DNA of 64,000 nt, taken from Sinonovacula constricta. Lineage: Eukaryota > Mollusca > Bivalvia > Cardiida > Solecurtidae. Below, piece after piece: positions 24,370 through 35,240 of this stretch (positions within the stretch are counted from its first letter, which is position 1; every line of letters begins with the position of its first letter). The notes below the pieces were generated by a model. It made no database searches. It saw only the letters and a list, made by a program, of their open reading frames with translations, and was not told the DNA's origin. Made by a program: the position numbers and the translations under genes. The stretch is taken from contig CM017564.1 of assembly GCA_007844125.1 (NCBI GenBank), positions 28,699,158 to 28,763,157 of the forward strand. The letters run 5' to 3'.

Positions 24370-25300
24370 CGAAAGGCTAAATGCTGAAGAATAAGGCGGC
24401 AAGCAAAATAACGTTTCTAAATGAAATCGTAAAGCAGACTTTATTAATGGATGGTAAACAATAAGAAAAATCAGCGGTTAATTCAGCTTATCTCCTCTAA
24501 TCTATTTAAAATAAATTCACCTATCACAAACAACAAATGTCGGAAACTTTTATACACAAATACATGCTTTATAACGAATACGAACCTGCGGCTAGAGACA
24601 CATCCTTGAACAGCGAAACAATCATCATTATAATGCTTTTTGTATGTTAAACATCATCAAGCTTAGGCTTCAAGGTATTGATTTATAGGAACTATTTCCA
24701 TGTATATATGACAAATCATGACTCATTAAACATAATGTGTACTGGAAGAATTGTTCACTCATACAAACTATTCACAAAAGCACCGTTTGAGTTTCTACTT
24801 TGAAAAAAAAAGTCGACATAAAGTAAAATAGGTTGACATTAAACTCATTTACACTTCTTTTCTGGTCATGTTTTCTTGATTAAAAATTGTATTGACAATA
24901 TAAATTGTGTGTGGTTCTTCTAACAGAAAAAAAACTTAACTTCTATCTCTTTTAAACACCAATTGTGCATTATTTTTAATTTCTTCACTACTTTCTAACG
25001 ACGTCATAATTTATCTAAGAAATGTCAGCGCTTATACATTTTATTAAAATAGGAAAACATTTTAATATTAATCATACACATACAAACAGTATAATAAAAA
25101 ACAAAAGGCAAACAATTTAAGAATAACGCGGCAAGCAAAAGAAATCTTGGCAGAATTGCGTTTCTAAATTAAATAGTAAAGCAGACGATATTGATGTATA
25201 GTAAACAATAAGAAAAATCAATGGTTAATTCAGTTCAACTCCTCTAAACTATCTACAACTCACCACAAACAACAAATGTCAGAAACTTTGGCAATGATTA
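24370..25300 (+). repeat. Direct duplication of a LINE segment flanking a family A insertion
   Basis: Positions 24385-24545 and 25100-25285 are diverged direct repeats of the ORF2 linker region (GCGGCAAGCAAAA, GTAAACAATAAGAAAAATCA, CAAACAACAAATGTC), about 740 bp apart. Between them, 24546-25060 matches family A 5' sequence (21058-21590). Confidence 0.65.
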
Positions 25301-25379
25301 AAAAAGCATTGGAAAATTATTATTAAGAATTTAAAAAGAGTACAGCTTAAAACAAAAAACATTAATTACAAATATAACA

Positions 25380-25680
25380 ATATCGAACATTACTACCTGG
25401 ACTTTGCTGTCAGGGAGCTTAAAGCACATAACACTACTGGATCGGTATACATACAAAAACATTTAGCGCATACATTTACTTTTATCCATTTGTAATGAAA
25501 TGGTTCACGGGAGAAGTACACGATTCTTGGAAAATGTATGTATTATTCCAATACAAGGAAAGGATCAGTCAAGTTATAGACCTATTGCTTTGATTAGATG
25601 TATTTGAAAAAAAAACACCTTCAAATTGTGATTAATAAAAGACTCGTTTGGTATCTTGAATTCTATTGATATAATTAAAT
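25380..25680 (+). pseudogene. LINE ORF2 reverse transcriptase remnant
   Basis: Fragments in changing frames read LDFAVRELKAHNTT, IIPIQGKDQSSYRPIALIRC and VINKRLVWYLEF. They match the conserved start of Jockey-type reverse transcriptase (IPIPKPGKD..YRPIALTS, then RLVWYLE). The catalytic YADD block was not found. Confidence 0.7.
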
Positions 25681-25984
25681 TCTTATCACATACTAAATGG
25701 GGAGCTGTTCGAATTTACTGCAATTGTATCGATCACTTATACGAACAAAATTTGACTACGGTAGTATCGTATATGGCTCTGCCAGAAAGAACCTTCCTTC
25801 AAATGTTTGGCCTTGTTCACAGCCAGATACTTCTCCTCGCTAGTGGAACGTTTAGAACCTCTTCCGTGGAAAGTCTTAAAGTAGAAACAAATTAGTCATC
25901 ACTATATCTAAGACTTACACTTCAATACATTACAAAACTTAAATCAAACCTTAAAAATAGTACATGTTATTTTTTACAGTCTTA

Positions 25985-26175
25985 ATAGGTAAATAAGAAA
26001 AGGTCCTATCAAAATTTCCACAGATATTTAAATTAAATCTACCTGTAGACAAAGGCAAACAGGGTAAATATAAATGTGACAAAAATACAGAGACGAGACA
26101 TAACACACAAAAAGAAAAACCATCAGTTACCGCCTTGGAACGTCAGTCGGCAAAAGCAAAAGCGCTCCAACCTAT
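25985..26175 (-). repeat. Dispersed family A copy inside the LINE
   Basis: It matches 2785-2960 closely: TAAATAAGAAAAGGTCCTAT, TTTCCACAGATATTTAAAT, ATCTACCTGTAGACAAAGGC, CAGAGACGAGACATAACACA, then the core GTTACCGCCTTGGAACG. Confidence 0.8.
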
Positions 26176-26837
26176 CAAGCAAACAGTGTAAATAAAAATA
26201 TCCAGTCAAAGTCAAACTTTTCTTACTTCCTCTTGATCTAATATCAAATCTTCAAGATGAGAATTTGTAGTGTTTTCTGATTCGTTGTCATTAAGAACCT
26301 TGTCTTGGCAATCCCTAAAAGTGATTTTTTCTGAAATGTAATGGATTTTTCTTAGCAGGGATGTTGTTTTTGCTGGCTACCTAGTAATGTAGGCATCCGC
26401 AGAAGGGATAATGCAGATAAGAGCGAAAAACCAGCTTCAGTCTTTACTGAGACAGATCTTTGCATTTCATGCAATTGATTTTAAACCACGTACTAATCGG
26501 TAAATTTTAACTTAACAACCTAGTACAATTATTTACTACATGCAAATAAACCAAGGGTCGGTTTCAGTACCTCTATTTGTAGAGAAAACAGACGGGAAGA
26601 TGTAACTCATACACGCTGTCGCATTGGACAAATTAGACTAGCTAATTTAAAAAAGAAGAAAAAAGAAGATCAAACTGAATGTGTTCGTTGTCGGAAACCA
26701 GTAACAGCTAATCACATTTTATTGCATTGTGCTGATACAAACCATGTTTAGTTAATCCTTCCATGCATGCTTATGCCATTTTACGCTTTTGACATGCATT
26801 GCATAGTTATGACTCTTTAGATTCTGTATTAATAGAG

Positions 26838-27056
26838 GTGCGTGTGTGTTTGAATGTGTGTGTGTGTGCGTGCGTGTGTGTGTGTGTGTGCGTGCGTGTG
26901 TGTGTGTGTGCTTACGTGCGTGTGTGCGTGCGTGTGTGTGTGAATGTGTGTGTGTGTGTGTGTGTGTGCGTGTGTGTGTGTGCGTGCGTGTGTGTGTGTG
27001 TGTGCGTGCGTGTGTGTGTGTGTGTGCTTACGTGCGTGTGTGCGTGCGTTTGTGTG
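26838..27056. repeat. Microsatellite (GT)n with GCGT interruptions
   Basis: A run of GT dinucleotides broken by GCGTGCGT, CTTACGTGC and GAATGT. The pattern is itself duplicated within the tract (26900-26940 and 27020-27050). It gives spurious Cys/Val-rich frames. Confidence 0.95.
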
Positions 27057-27292
27057 TGGTGTTATTGTTGTTGTTTTTTAGTAGACAATTATATATACTG
27101 AGCATACATATTTAAAAAAAATCCTTTTCAATATTTTAAAGAAAATAAACGAAATAAGATGAATTTTTAAGCTTATATACATGTGCTATGAATGAAAAGG
27201 GTTAAAGTACTTTTAGTTGTCAATACTATGAACGAACTAATGTACGATTCAACGAAATTGGTATTCTTAATAAGTTAATAACCTTTGTTATG

Positions 27293-27323
27293 TTATATAA
27301 TTATATGAATTATAATTATATAA
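27293..27323. other. AT-only palindrome, 13-bp arms
   Basis: TTATATAATTATA (27293-27305) pairs exactly with 27311-27323 across a 5-base loop, at the start of an AT-rich stretch to about 27390. Confidence 0.6.
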
Positions 27324-27589
27324 TAGTTTTTATATATTATTAGATTATAAAGATTATAATAATATTATTTATGTTATAAAAGTTTTACTTTTTATCCTAG
27401 CTTGTTTATCGTTATCATTGAAATTCGTATAGATTTTTATATTTCTACTTACGTTTGTTAATTTTAGCCCGATCATACTTTATTTTATATCGCCGTGTCA
27501 TAAAACTTATAACACAAATACATAAAAAACGCATCGGATTTTAAAGAATTTTAACACCCACTCCTTGTCTTTTTTTTATTTTTTTTAAT

Positions 27590-28265
27590 CTTATTTACAA
27601 TCACGTGTTTGTGCATTTCTTCTAATGGAAGGCATACTAGGCGGACATAATTTTTCAATTACGTCACTAATTTCGTCAAATCTTATCAAAGAAAATGTCA
27701 GCGCTTGGAAATTGTTTATTCAAATATAATATATAAGTTATATATTTCCGTTGCTTACATTTGCGAAACCCCTCAGGAAGTGCAAAGTTATAGCTCTGTG
27801 AAACCGGTTTAAGCACCCCAGTCGGCCCCTTTTGCCGACTGACCGTTCTAAGGCGGAAACTGTTGGGTCGATTCGTTTTGTTAAATTACGCATCAGGGGC
27901 ACCCGTGGCATAGTGGTAGAGTCGCCGTTTTGTAACTCCTCTGAGCCTCTCACCGCGTGGGTTCAAGTCTGTTCGGGGCGAATGTGAGAAGGTCTTCCTG
28001 TTGACTTGCGGTACGCCGGTGGTTCTACCCGGACATGTGGCTGGGGTCTTCCTCCACCAAAAAGCTGGACGTTGCTAAAATGATCATAAATAGTCGCTGC
28101 AATGTATTTCAAAAACAAAAACAAACACAAATTACGCATCACAGATTTGGTCTCCCTTTTACATTTGGATGTCATGTGATTTTCTTTGTCCTGTGCTTTT
28201 TTAAATTTTGATTAATGTTGCAATGCTTATAGAACTGTGTCTTATATTCTTACAATTGTAGTGTG
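27590..28265 (+). repeat. Dispersed family A copy with a SINE inserted
   Basis: The best preserved core in the window: AGGAAGTGCAAAGTTATAGC, CTCTGTGAAACCGGTTTAAG, CACCCCAGTCGGCCCCTTTT, GCCGACTGACCGTTCTAAGG. The 3' part continues after the SINE (28142-28265), ending near TTGCAATGCTTATAGAACT. Confidence 0.8.
27896..28128 (+). mobile_element. SINE family 2 (tRNA-derived) with 13-bp target-site duplication
   Basis: The head carries box A (TGGCATAGTGGTAGAG) and box B (GGGTTCAAGTC). The tail is A-rich (AAAAACAAAAACAAACAC). The duplication AAATTACGCATCA flanks it at 27883-27895 and 28129-28141. The insertion is inside a family A copy, so it is younger than that copy. Confidence 0.92.
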
Positions 28266-28269
28266 TGTG

Positions 28270-30035
28270 TTGTAAATCTCATTTCAAGAACGCTCGAAAG
28301 TTTTTAGAATATTGCCAACAAACCCAAACTAGCCATAAGGCAGATGCGTGCTAGCACGGGAGATTGCCTGGTGTAATTTAGAGGGATAAAGGTAAGAGAC
28401 ATTTTAAAAAGTAACAAAAATAATTGAAACGCAGGGGTAACTTAGCAAACAATGCATACCCTATCTCTGATGAAGAGATAGAGATGTGGCAGTCACACAA
28501 CTGTCGTTCTTTTACGAGCATGATGCTTTTAACATGGTACTTTTTGGGTTTCGCGATTGCTCCGAACATAATGATATGTGTAAGTGTGATAGGGTGCTCA
28601 AGACGAATTCCTTAGGAAGAGAACATTTAGAGTTTAATAAACGTAAGAGAAAGGCGCTAAAGGGTATGGATCGGAGGGGTGTTTGCAGTGTCACATCAAA
28701 TTTATGGGCGAATACTGAAAATCCAAAAGAGATATTGTTAGTGTATTTAAACAATACAAAGCTTAACTTCCGCATTGTTATTCCTTTTCAGAGCACATAT
28801 TTTGCATAGCATCAGCAACAAAGCATCTACTTTCAGATACATAATGGAAGAAAGTTTGTTCACACCAATTGGAGTTCTCTTGAACCAGATTCACATCTGT
28901 ATCTGAAGGCAGGTGCTTGTTGTTGTTTACAAAGAAGGCGTACGAATACAAAAACAGCACACGCTATGATTCACTTGAGTTTATCCAACTAGTTACATAT
29001 AATATTTATGTCACTGCTTTATGTCACTCCTGAAGAGCAAGTTATGTGATAAATGGTTATCTTCTATTTGCCTGAACGTGACCAAGGAGCTGTACCACTT
29101 TCAATTCGTTATACCGCGGTCCGGCTTAAGAGCCTATAACTTCCCTTGTCCTTTACCGATATGGCATGGTATAGATCTATTAAATCAAGATGCAACGTTT
29201 TAATCCTTATCATAGAAATAAAGACGTATTGTTTGTTTTTACTTCGTAATTCACTTATTTAAAGTTAAATATAAAGTTGTGTGGTGCATTAGTCTTCATA
29301 CATAGATCCAATTTATCGAAAAAGACATCTGTTAGGTTTATGAATATAACAAGTAACAAGTCGGTTTGGATTGAACATGTACGATATCATATATATTTTA
29401 GTATGCAATTTATGTTACTGCAGCAGTAATGCAATATAATCCGAATTAAGTTTATAATTTTAAATAATAAGCAAAAAATCGTATTCCGTCAAGATGTGAC
29501 ATTTTTTTGTTGTTGCTGCATTTGGTTAAGTAAGCCACGTGTCCGCCGAAAATGACGCAACTAAACAAAAATCAGCGTAAGTGATTAAACTAAATGGTAT
29601 TTTAACCCTTTAACACATTCCTGCCATTCACCTCGTAAGTAAGTCATCTACCATTGACAAAGGATGTATTTGAAGCATATAATCCCTGTGAGCTTATCTC
29701 ATATCAACCCCCAAATGTATGTGTTTATTCGACCTTTGACAACAACTAGATGATATATACACTAGGGCCGTCAGTGTTCTTTTTTCAATCACACCCAGTT
29801 TTTCCAATTCATGCAGTTATTTTGCTCTTTATATAAGAATTTTGCAAATGAGCTTACTTAAGGATCGATGTTAAACTTGAGCGCGATGCCAGTCTTTCTA
29901 ATCCAGTGAAGCAATCTTCAAAGTCAGTGTAATCGACGTCGTCCTACCTGTGGATAGTATACACAGTCTTACTAAGTTCCAGTGTCTTGTCCAAGTTGAC
30001 TAGGAACCTTTATATTCATTACATAAAACTTCGGA
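28270..30035. other. No gene seen
   Basis: Open frames around 28486-28809 and 29021-29203 have no recognisable domain, and opposing frames overlap them. There are no clear repeats. Confidence 0.4.
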
Positions 30036-30039
30036 AAAA

Positions 30040-31960
30040 GACAGCAAGTGCGAGGTGGGAGCTCTTTAAACCGGTTTAGGCACACAAGTAATTCCTTTTC
30101 TTTTATCTACTCATTTTCTTATGCGAGTTTTTCGTATTTTGTGCAATGCCTTTCGTAATGCTGTTTTTTTCACATAGAACTTGGAGAAATAAAAACAGCA
30201 AGTGTATGGCGAGAGCTCTGTTAACCGGATTTACCACCTAAGTCAGTCCTTTTATCGACTGACCTTTCCTTTGCGGGGTTTTCCTCTCTTCTGTAATGTC
30301 TTTTCCTAGTGTTTTCTCACATAGAAATTGAAGAATTTAAAGCAGCAAGTGCATGGCGAGGGCTCTGTTAACTGATTTAGGCACCCAAGTCAGTCCTTTT
30401 ATCGACTGACCTTTCCTTTACGGGGTTTTCCTCTCTTCTGTTATGTCTTTTCCTAGTGTTTTCTCACATAGAAATTGAAGAATTTAAAGCAGCAAGTGCA
30501 TGGCGAGGGCTCTATTTACTTACTAAGGCACCCAAGTTAGTCCTTTTATCGACTGACCTTTCCTTTGCTGGGTTTTCCTCTCTTCTGTAATGTCTTTTCC
30601 TAGTGTTTTCTCACATAGAAATTGAAGAATTTAAAACAGCAAGTGCATGGCGAGGGCTCTGTTAACTGATTTAGGCACCCAAGTCAGTCCTTTTATCGAC
30701 TGACCTTTCCTTTGCGGGGTTTTACTCTCTTCTGTAATGTCTTTTCCTAGTGTTGTCTCACATAGAAATTGAAGAATTTAAAACAGCAAGTGCATGGCGA
30801 GAGCTCTGTTAACTGATTTAGGCACCCAAGTCAGTCCTTTTATCGACTGACCTTTCCTTTGCGGGGTTTTACTCTCTTCTGTAATGTCTTTTCCTAGTGT
30901 TATCTCACATAGAAATTGAAGAATTTAAAGCAGCAAGTGCATGGCGAGGGCTCTATTTACTTACTAAGGCACCCAAGTTAGTCCTTTTATCGACTGACCT
31001 TTCCTTTGCTGGGTTTTCCTCTCTTCTGTAATGTCTTTTCCTAGTGTTTTCTCACATAGAAATTGAAGAATTTAAAACAGCAAGTGCATGGCGAGGGCTC
31101 TGTTAACTGATTTAGGCACCCAAGTCAGTCCTTTTATCGACTGACCTTTCCTTTGCGGGGTTTTACTCTCTTCTGTAATGTCTTTTCCTAGTGTTGTCTC
31201 ACATAGAAATTGAAGAATTTAAAACAGCAAGTGCATGGCGAGAGCTCTGTTAACTGACTTAGGCACCCAAGTCAGTCCTTTTATCGACTGACCTTTCCTT
31301 TGCGGGGTTTTACTCTCTTCTGTAATGTCTTTTCCTAGTGTTGTCTCACATAGAAATTGAAGAATTTAAAACAGCAAGTGCATGGCGAGGGCTCTGTTAA
31401 CTGACTTAGGCACCCAAGTCAGTCCTTTTATCGACTGACCTTTTCTTTGCGGGGTTTTACTCTCTTCTGTAATGTCTTTTCCTAGTGTTGTCTCACATAG
31501 AAATTGAAGAATTTAAAACAGCAAGTGCATGGCGAGAGCTCTGTTAACTGATTTAGGCACCCAAGTCAGTCCTTTTATCGACTGACCTTTCCTTTGCGGG
31601 GTTTTACTCTCTTCTGTAATGTCTTTTCCTAGTGTTGTCTCACATAGAAATTGAAGAATTTAAAACAGCAAGTGCATGGCGAGAGCTCTGTTAACTGACT
31701 TAGGCACCCAAGTCAGTCCTTTTATCGACTGACCTTTTCTTTGCGGGGTTTTCCTCTCTTCTGTAATGTCTTTTCCTAGTGTTGTCTCACATAGAAATTG
31801 AAGAATTTAAAACAGCAAGTGCATGGCGAGGGCTCTGTTAACTGACTTAGGCACCCAAGTCAGTCCTTTTATCCCTTGACCTTTCCTTTACGCCTTATCC
31901 TGTTTTATGTAATGTCTCGTCCCAGTGTTTTGTCGCATTTACTTTCGACTGGCATGTATA
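30040..31960. repeat. Satellite array, 147-bp unit, about 13 copies
   Basis: CAGCAAGTGCATGGCGAG recurs at exact 147-bp steps (AGCAAGT at 30344, 30491, 30638, 30785 and so on). Central units are nearly identical; both edge units (30040-30300 and 31860-31960) are diverged, as expected from unequal exchange. One variant (CTATTTACTTACTAAGG) appears at 30511 and again 441 bp later, so a three-unit block was duplicated. The unit is collinear with the family A core. Confidence 0.95.
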
Positions 31961-32820
31961 CGGCTTTGCCTAGTATCTTGTTGTAATTTTATTCACTCTT
32001 TTAGGATTGTTTTGGCGTACATTGTATATTGTTTCTTCAAATCCGTTTAACTATGAACAGGCTACTATAAATTAGGGTTACTCCATTGTTTTATCTTTAA
32101 TTCAAGTAAAATAGTGTTTCGACAATCGAGTATTTCACGTTTTTGTACCAGTAACACTACTCTCTTAAAGCTGATGTTTATATGTTCAATGACGAAACTA
32201 CATTTTCATAGGACAACTTTGTTACATTTAAACTTTCTTTCGCTAAATGAGCACTTTACATACATTTTAATATAAATAGGTCAATATAATATACAGAAAA
32301 ACAGACTGAGACTATAAATCCCTAGAAAAACTATCTCTGGTACGTAGTAGTACTTTGGCTCCGTACCGTTATTTTATGTTTGCTAGTTATATCGAATCGA
32401 ACACTTCTGTATCGGGCAAAAAATATTGATCCTGAAATAAGTATATAAAGACTTGTTCTGAAAAAAAGTATTTCTAAAATACTCGAAAGACGGTTCATGA
32501 TATTCAGGTAGAGATAGGCCGATTTAGTTCAACTTTCATTTTCCGATAGTAGGAAGTTGTAAAACGATCGGATACATTCGGTAACGCTCGTCTGTCCTAC
32601 TGACCGAGATGTGGGGCATCCTTGTTTCAGCAGCTGATCAATGAGAACAGCATTTTCAAATTTTATGCAATCATTTTTATGATACGAAAGTAAAATAACT
32701 TAAAATAATTAAACAATATAATATATGTTCGACCCATTAAGTGTGTTGGGATAAGCTAATTACGAACTTCGTAACCAGAATTATTTTTCCATAGCCTCCT
32801 ATAAAGGGGTGCAAAAAGAT
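31961..32820. other. No gene seen
   Basis: AT-rich sequence between the satellite and a SINE. Confidence 0.45.
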
Positions 32821-32822
<2 letters not shown>

Positions 32823-32863
<41 letters not shown>

Positions 32864-33076
32864 TACATCGCACCAACACAATCATGGTCATATTGGTGAC
32901 ATCCAGCTAATTATTGGTGGAGGAAGATCCCAGAAAATGCCAAGTAGAACGACCGGAGCATCGCAGCTTCGCTGGAAAACCTCCCCACATGAAAATTCTC
33001 GACTCGAACCCACGTGGTGAGGGGCTGAGGACTTGTGAGCCAGCGACTCTAACCGTTCGGCCCCGGACGCCCCCGA
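32823..33076 (-). mobile_element. SINE family 3 (tRNA-derived), minus strand, long A tail
   Basis: On the minus strand the head is at the right: box A near GGCCGAACGGTTAGAGTCG and box B CCACGTGGGTTCGAGTC. The 3' tail is a run of 39 A (T at 32823-32861). Probable target duplication is AAAAAGAT at 32813-32820 and 33077-33084. The long pure tail suggests a young insertion. The open frame within it (32907-33143) is incidental. Confidence 0.9.
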
Positions 33077-33079
33077 AAA

Positions 33080-34280
33080 AAGATTGGACGCAAGTTTTTG
33101 ATGACATACTCAGCAACTGAATGACGCAATTGAATGACACCACTGAAGTTAAAGCTCACGATGACTTAGAGCAGCAACCGTGGTTTTAATAAAGGAATTT
33201 ACATTCGAATTAACATAAACAAAATCTAGCCATTTAACATCATATTCTGCACTTAACGGACTTAATTTCGTGCACTTTAGCAGTTCACCCATAATACGTA
33301 ATTTGTATTTTTACCAACAATATTAATCATCGCCACCAAAAACTTATCTGGGGTTTCAACACTGCAAACATTCAATATTTTAATTATTTGTATGGTCACA
33401 GATAAACTAACCAAACATGAAAAAAAAGATAAAGAAAATAGCATATTTTCCATTTAGTTAAAATATGCAACCAATTTTTGAATTTATAGTTGACTAAAAT
33501 TAGCTTTCAGTCCATCCACAACCACTGACGTCATAGCTAGAGTACAGCATCCATTAAACTTGTTTTTGCTATCATTATTCATACATCTCAAGACGTGGCA
33601 CATTACAAGTAAGACAACAGCAAAAACGTTCAGGATTTACACTCTAACACAAAAAATCTAAATGAAACTCATACACCAGATTTAATCATGAATAAAAAGC
33701 TGTGTTAAACGGTAATCCAGCGTATGCCCTTAAATACAACATAAATTAACGAACTTATAATTGTGCACGCTTTTGAAAGATGTGAAGTGGGAATGTAAAA
33801 TGTCATAATTATTATATTCATAGCGTCTTTAAATGCTAGTTTATTTTCTGAATGTCATGTCTTATTATCTGCATGCCTTTCCAATTCTCTTCCAATTCGC
33901 CCTATTGTCTATTTGCATGCTGCCTGTCACGCTGCCTGTGTCATGGAACTCACTTGCCTGTTCTTAGGGTATTAGATATACGTTTTGTCCGTTTTTAACA
34001 TATTTGTTACTTCGAATATGTTATCTCAAATTAAGACGTAACTGACCTGTTTTATTCATTCTTATTATTGTTTAAAGATTGTATCATCTGATACATGTTG
34101 GCATCCGCCGACTGCCATCTGACCTTGCTGGTCACAAATCGACGTTTAATAATAAACCTCTATATATCTTTGAGATATTGTTTGTTATTGTTGTAGTTGC
34201 CCTTCATTGTTCGAACCTCCCACACCTCCAAGGCTTTCATCACAACACTAAAATATGTTGTTCACAATAAGCCTGCTCTA
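33080..34280. other. No gene seen
   Basis: Unremarkable AT-rich DNA. Composition changes sharply near 34280, where the C/T/G repeat domain begins. Confidence 0.45.
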
Positions 34281-35240
34281 CCGTAGAGACCGTGACACCT
34301 GCCTGCCTAATTTATGTCGGTCTGTTGTCTGCCTGCTGTCTGCATCTCTCTCTGCATGTCTGTCTTACTATCTGTCTGTGTGTCTCGTTGTGTGCCTGCC
34401 TAAGATATGTCTACTTGCTGTCTGACTGTCTGCTGTCTGTCTAATGTTTGTATCACTGTCTGCCTGCCTTTCGCACTCTGTATGTCTTACACCATGCCTG
34501 CATGATGCCTTCATGTCTTCCTGTCACACTGCCTTTTTGCTGCCTGTATTTTCGCAGTAAGCTGACAAACTGTCTAGCCACATGTCTCACAGATTGCTTG
34601 AGTTCTCCCCTGTTTACCTGTCTGTCTACCTGCTGCCTCCTGCCTGTCTCAGTATTTGCATTCTGACATCATTCTCCATTTGTTGCCTGTCTGTCTTACT
34701 ATCTTTCTGCCTACTTTTTGTCTGCCTCTCTTAAGAGTTGCATGCTTTGTTGTTTGCCAGTCTGCTGTCCATCTGCCTGCTTAAAGCCTGCTGTCTGTCT
34801 CAGTGTCTGCGTGCCTTTTTTCACTGTCTAATTGCCTACTTTCTTCTGTCTGCCAGCTGTCGGCCAGCATGTTGTCTGTCTCACAGCCTGACTATCTGTC
34901 TCACGGTCTGCGTGACTGTCTTACGGCCTGCCTGCCTGCTGCCTCATTGTTTGTCTCACTGTCTCACGGCCTGTCTGCCTGCCTGTCTCAATTCAAGCCT
35001 GCTTGCCTGTCTCACGGCCTGCCGGCCTGTCTCACTCGTTGTCTGAATGTCTCACGACCTGCCTACTTACTGCCCGCCTACCATATTTTGGTCTGCTGCA
35101 AGCATGCTGACTGTATCTTTATCAGATTTAGTCTTACTAAACTGCCTGCCTGTTTTACTGTCCGCTGACTGTCCGTCTCCTGCATGCCTAGAGACTGGCA
35201 ACCTTCTGTCTTCCCTTCTGTCTGTATGTCTGCATATCTC
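34280..35240. repeat. Degenerate CTGY-rich low-complexity tract
   Basis: Irregular runs of CTGCCTG, CTGTCTG and TGTCTCAC with few A residues on the plus strand. It leads into the regular 30/31-bp array and looks like its decayed edge. Cys/Leu-rich open frames here are by-products. Confidence 0.85.

Larger units (their letters stand above)
22361..26745 (+). mobile_element. Degenerate Jockey-like non-LTR retrotransposon (LINE), interrupted
   Basis: Pieces appear in the expected order. An ORF1 fragment (22361-22861) ends in a CCHC zinc knuckle, CYNCQKYGHHFVKC, followed by remnants of a second cysteine cluster. An endonuclease remnant near 23940-24010 reads ILAGNLNGHNPLWE, matching the GDFNxHNPLWG motif. 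A linker remnant at 25110-25460 reads SWQNCVSKLN and later LDFAVRELKA. The reverse transcriptase entry is at 25540-25660, with a SSYRPIAL stretch and NKRLVWYLE. The C-terminal region at 26610-26745 reads CRIGQIRLANL and TANHILLHC. Many stops and frameshifts make it inactive. Family A sequence interrupts it at 24546-25060 and 25985-26175. The 5' limit is uncertain and may begin near 22050. Confidence 0.75.
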
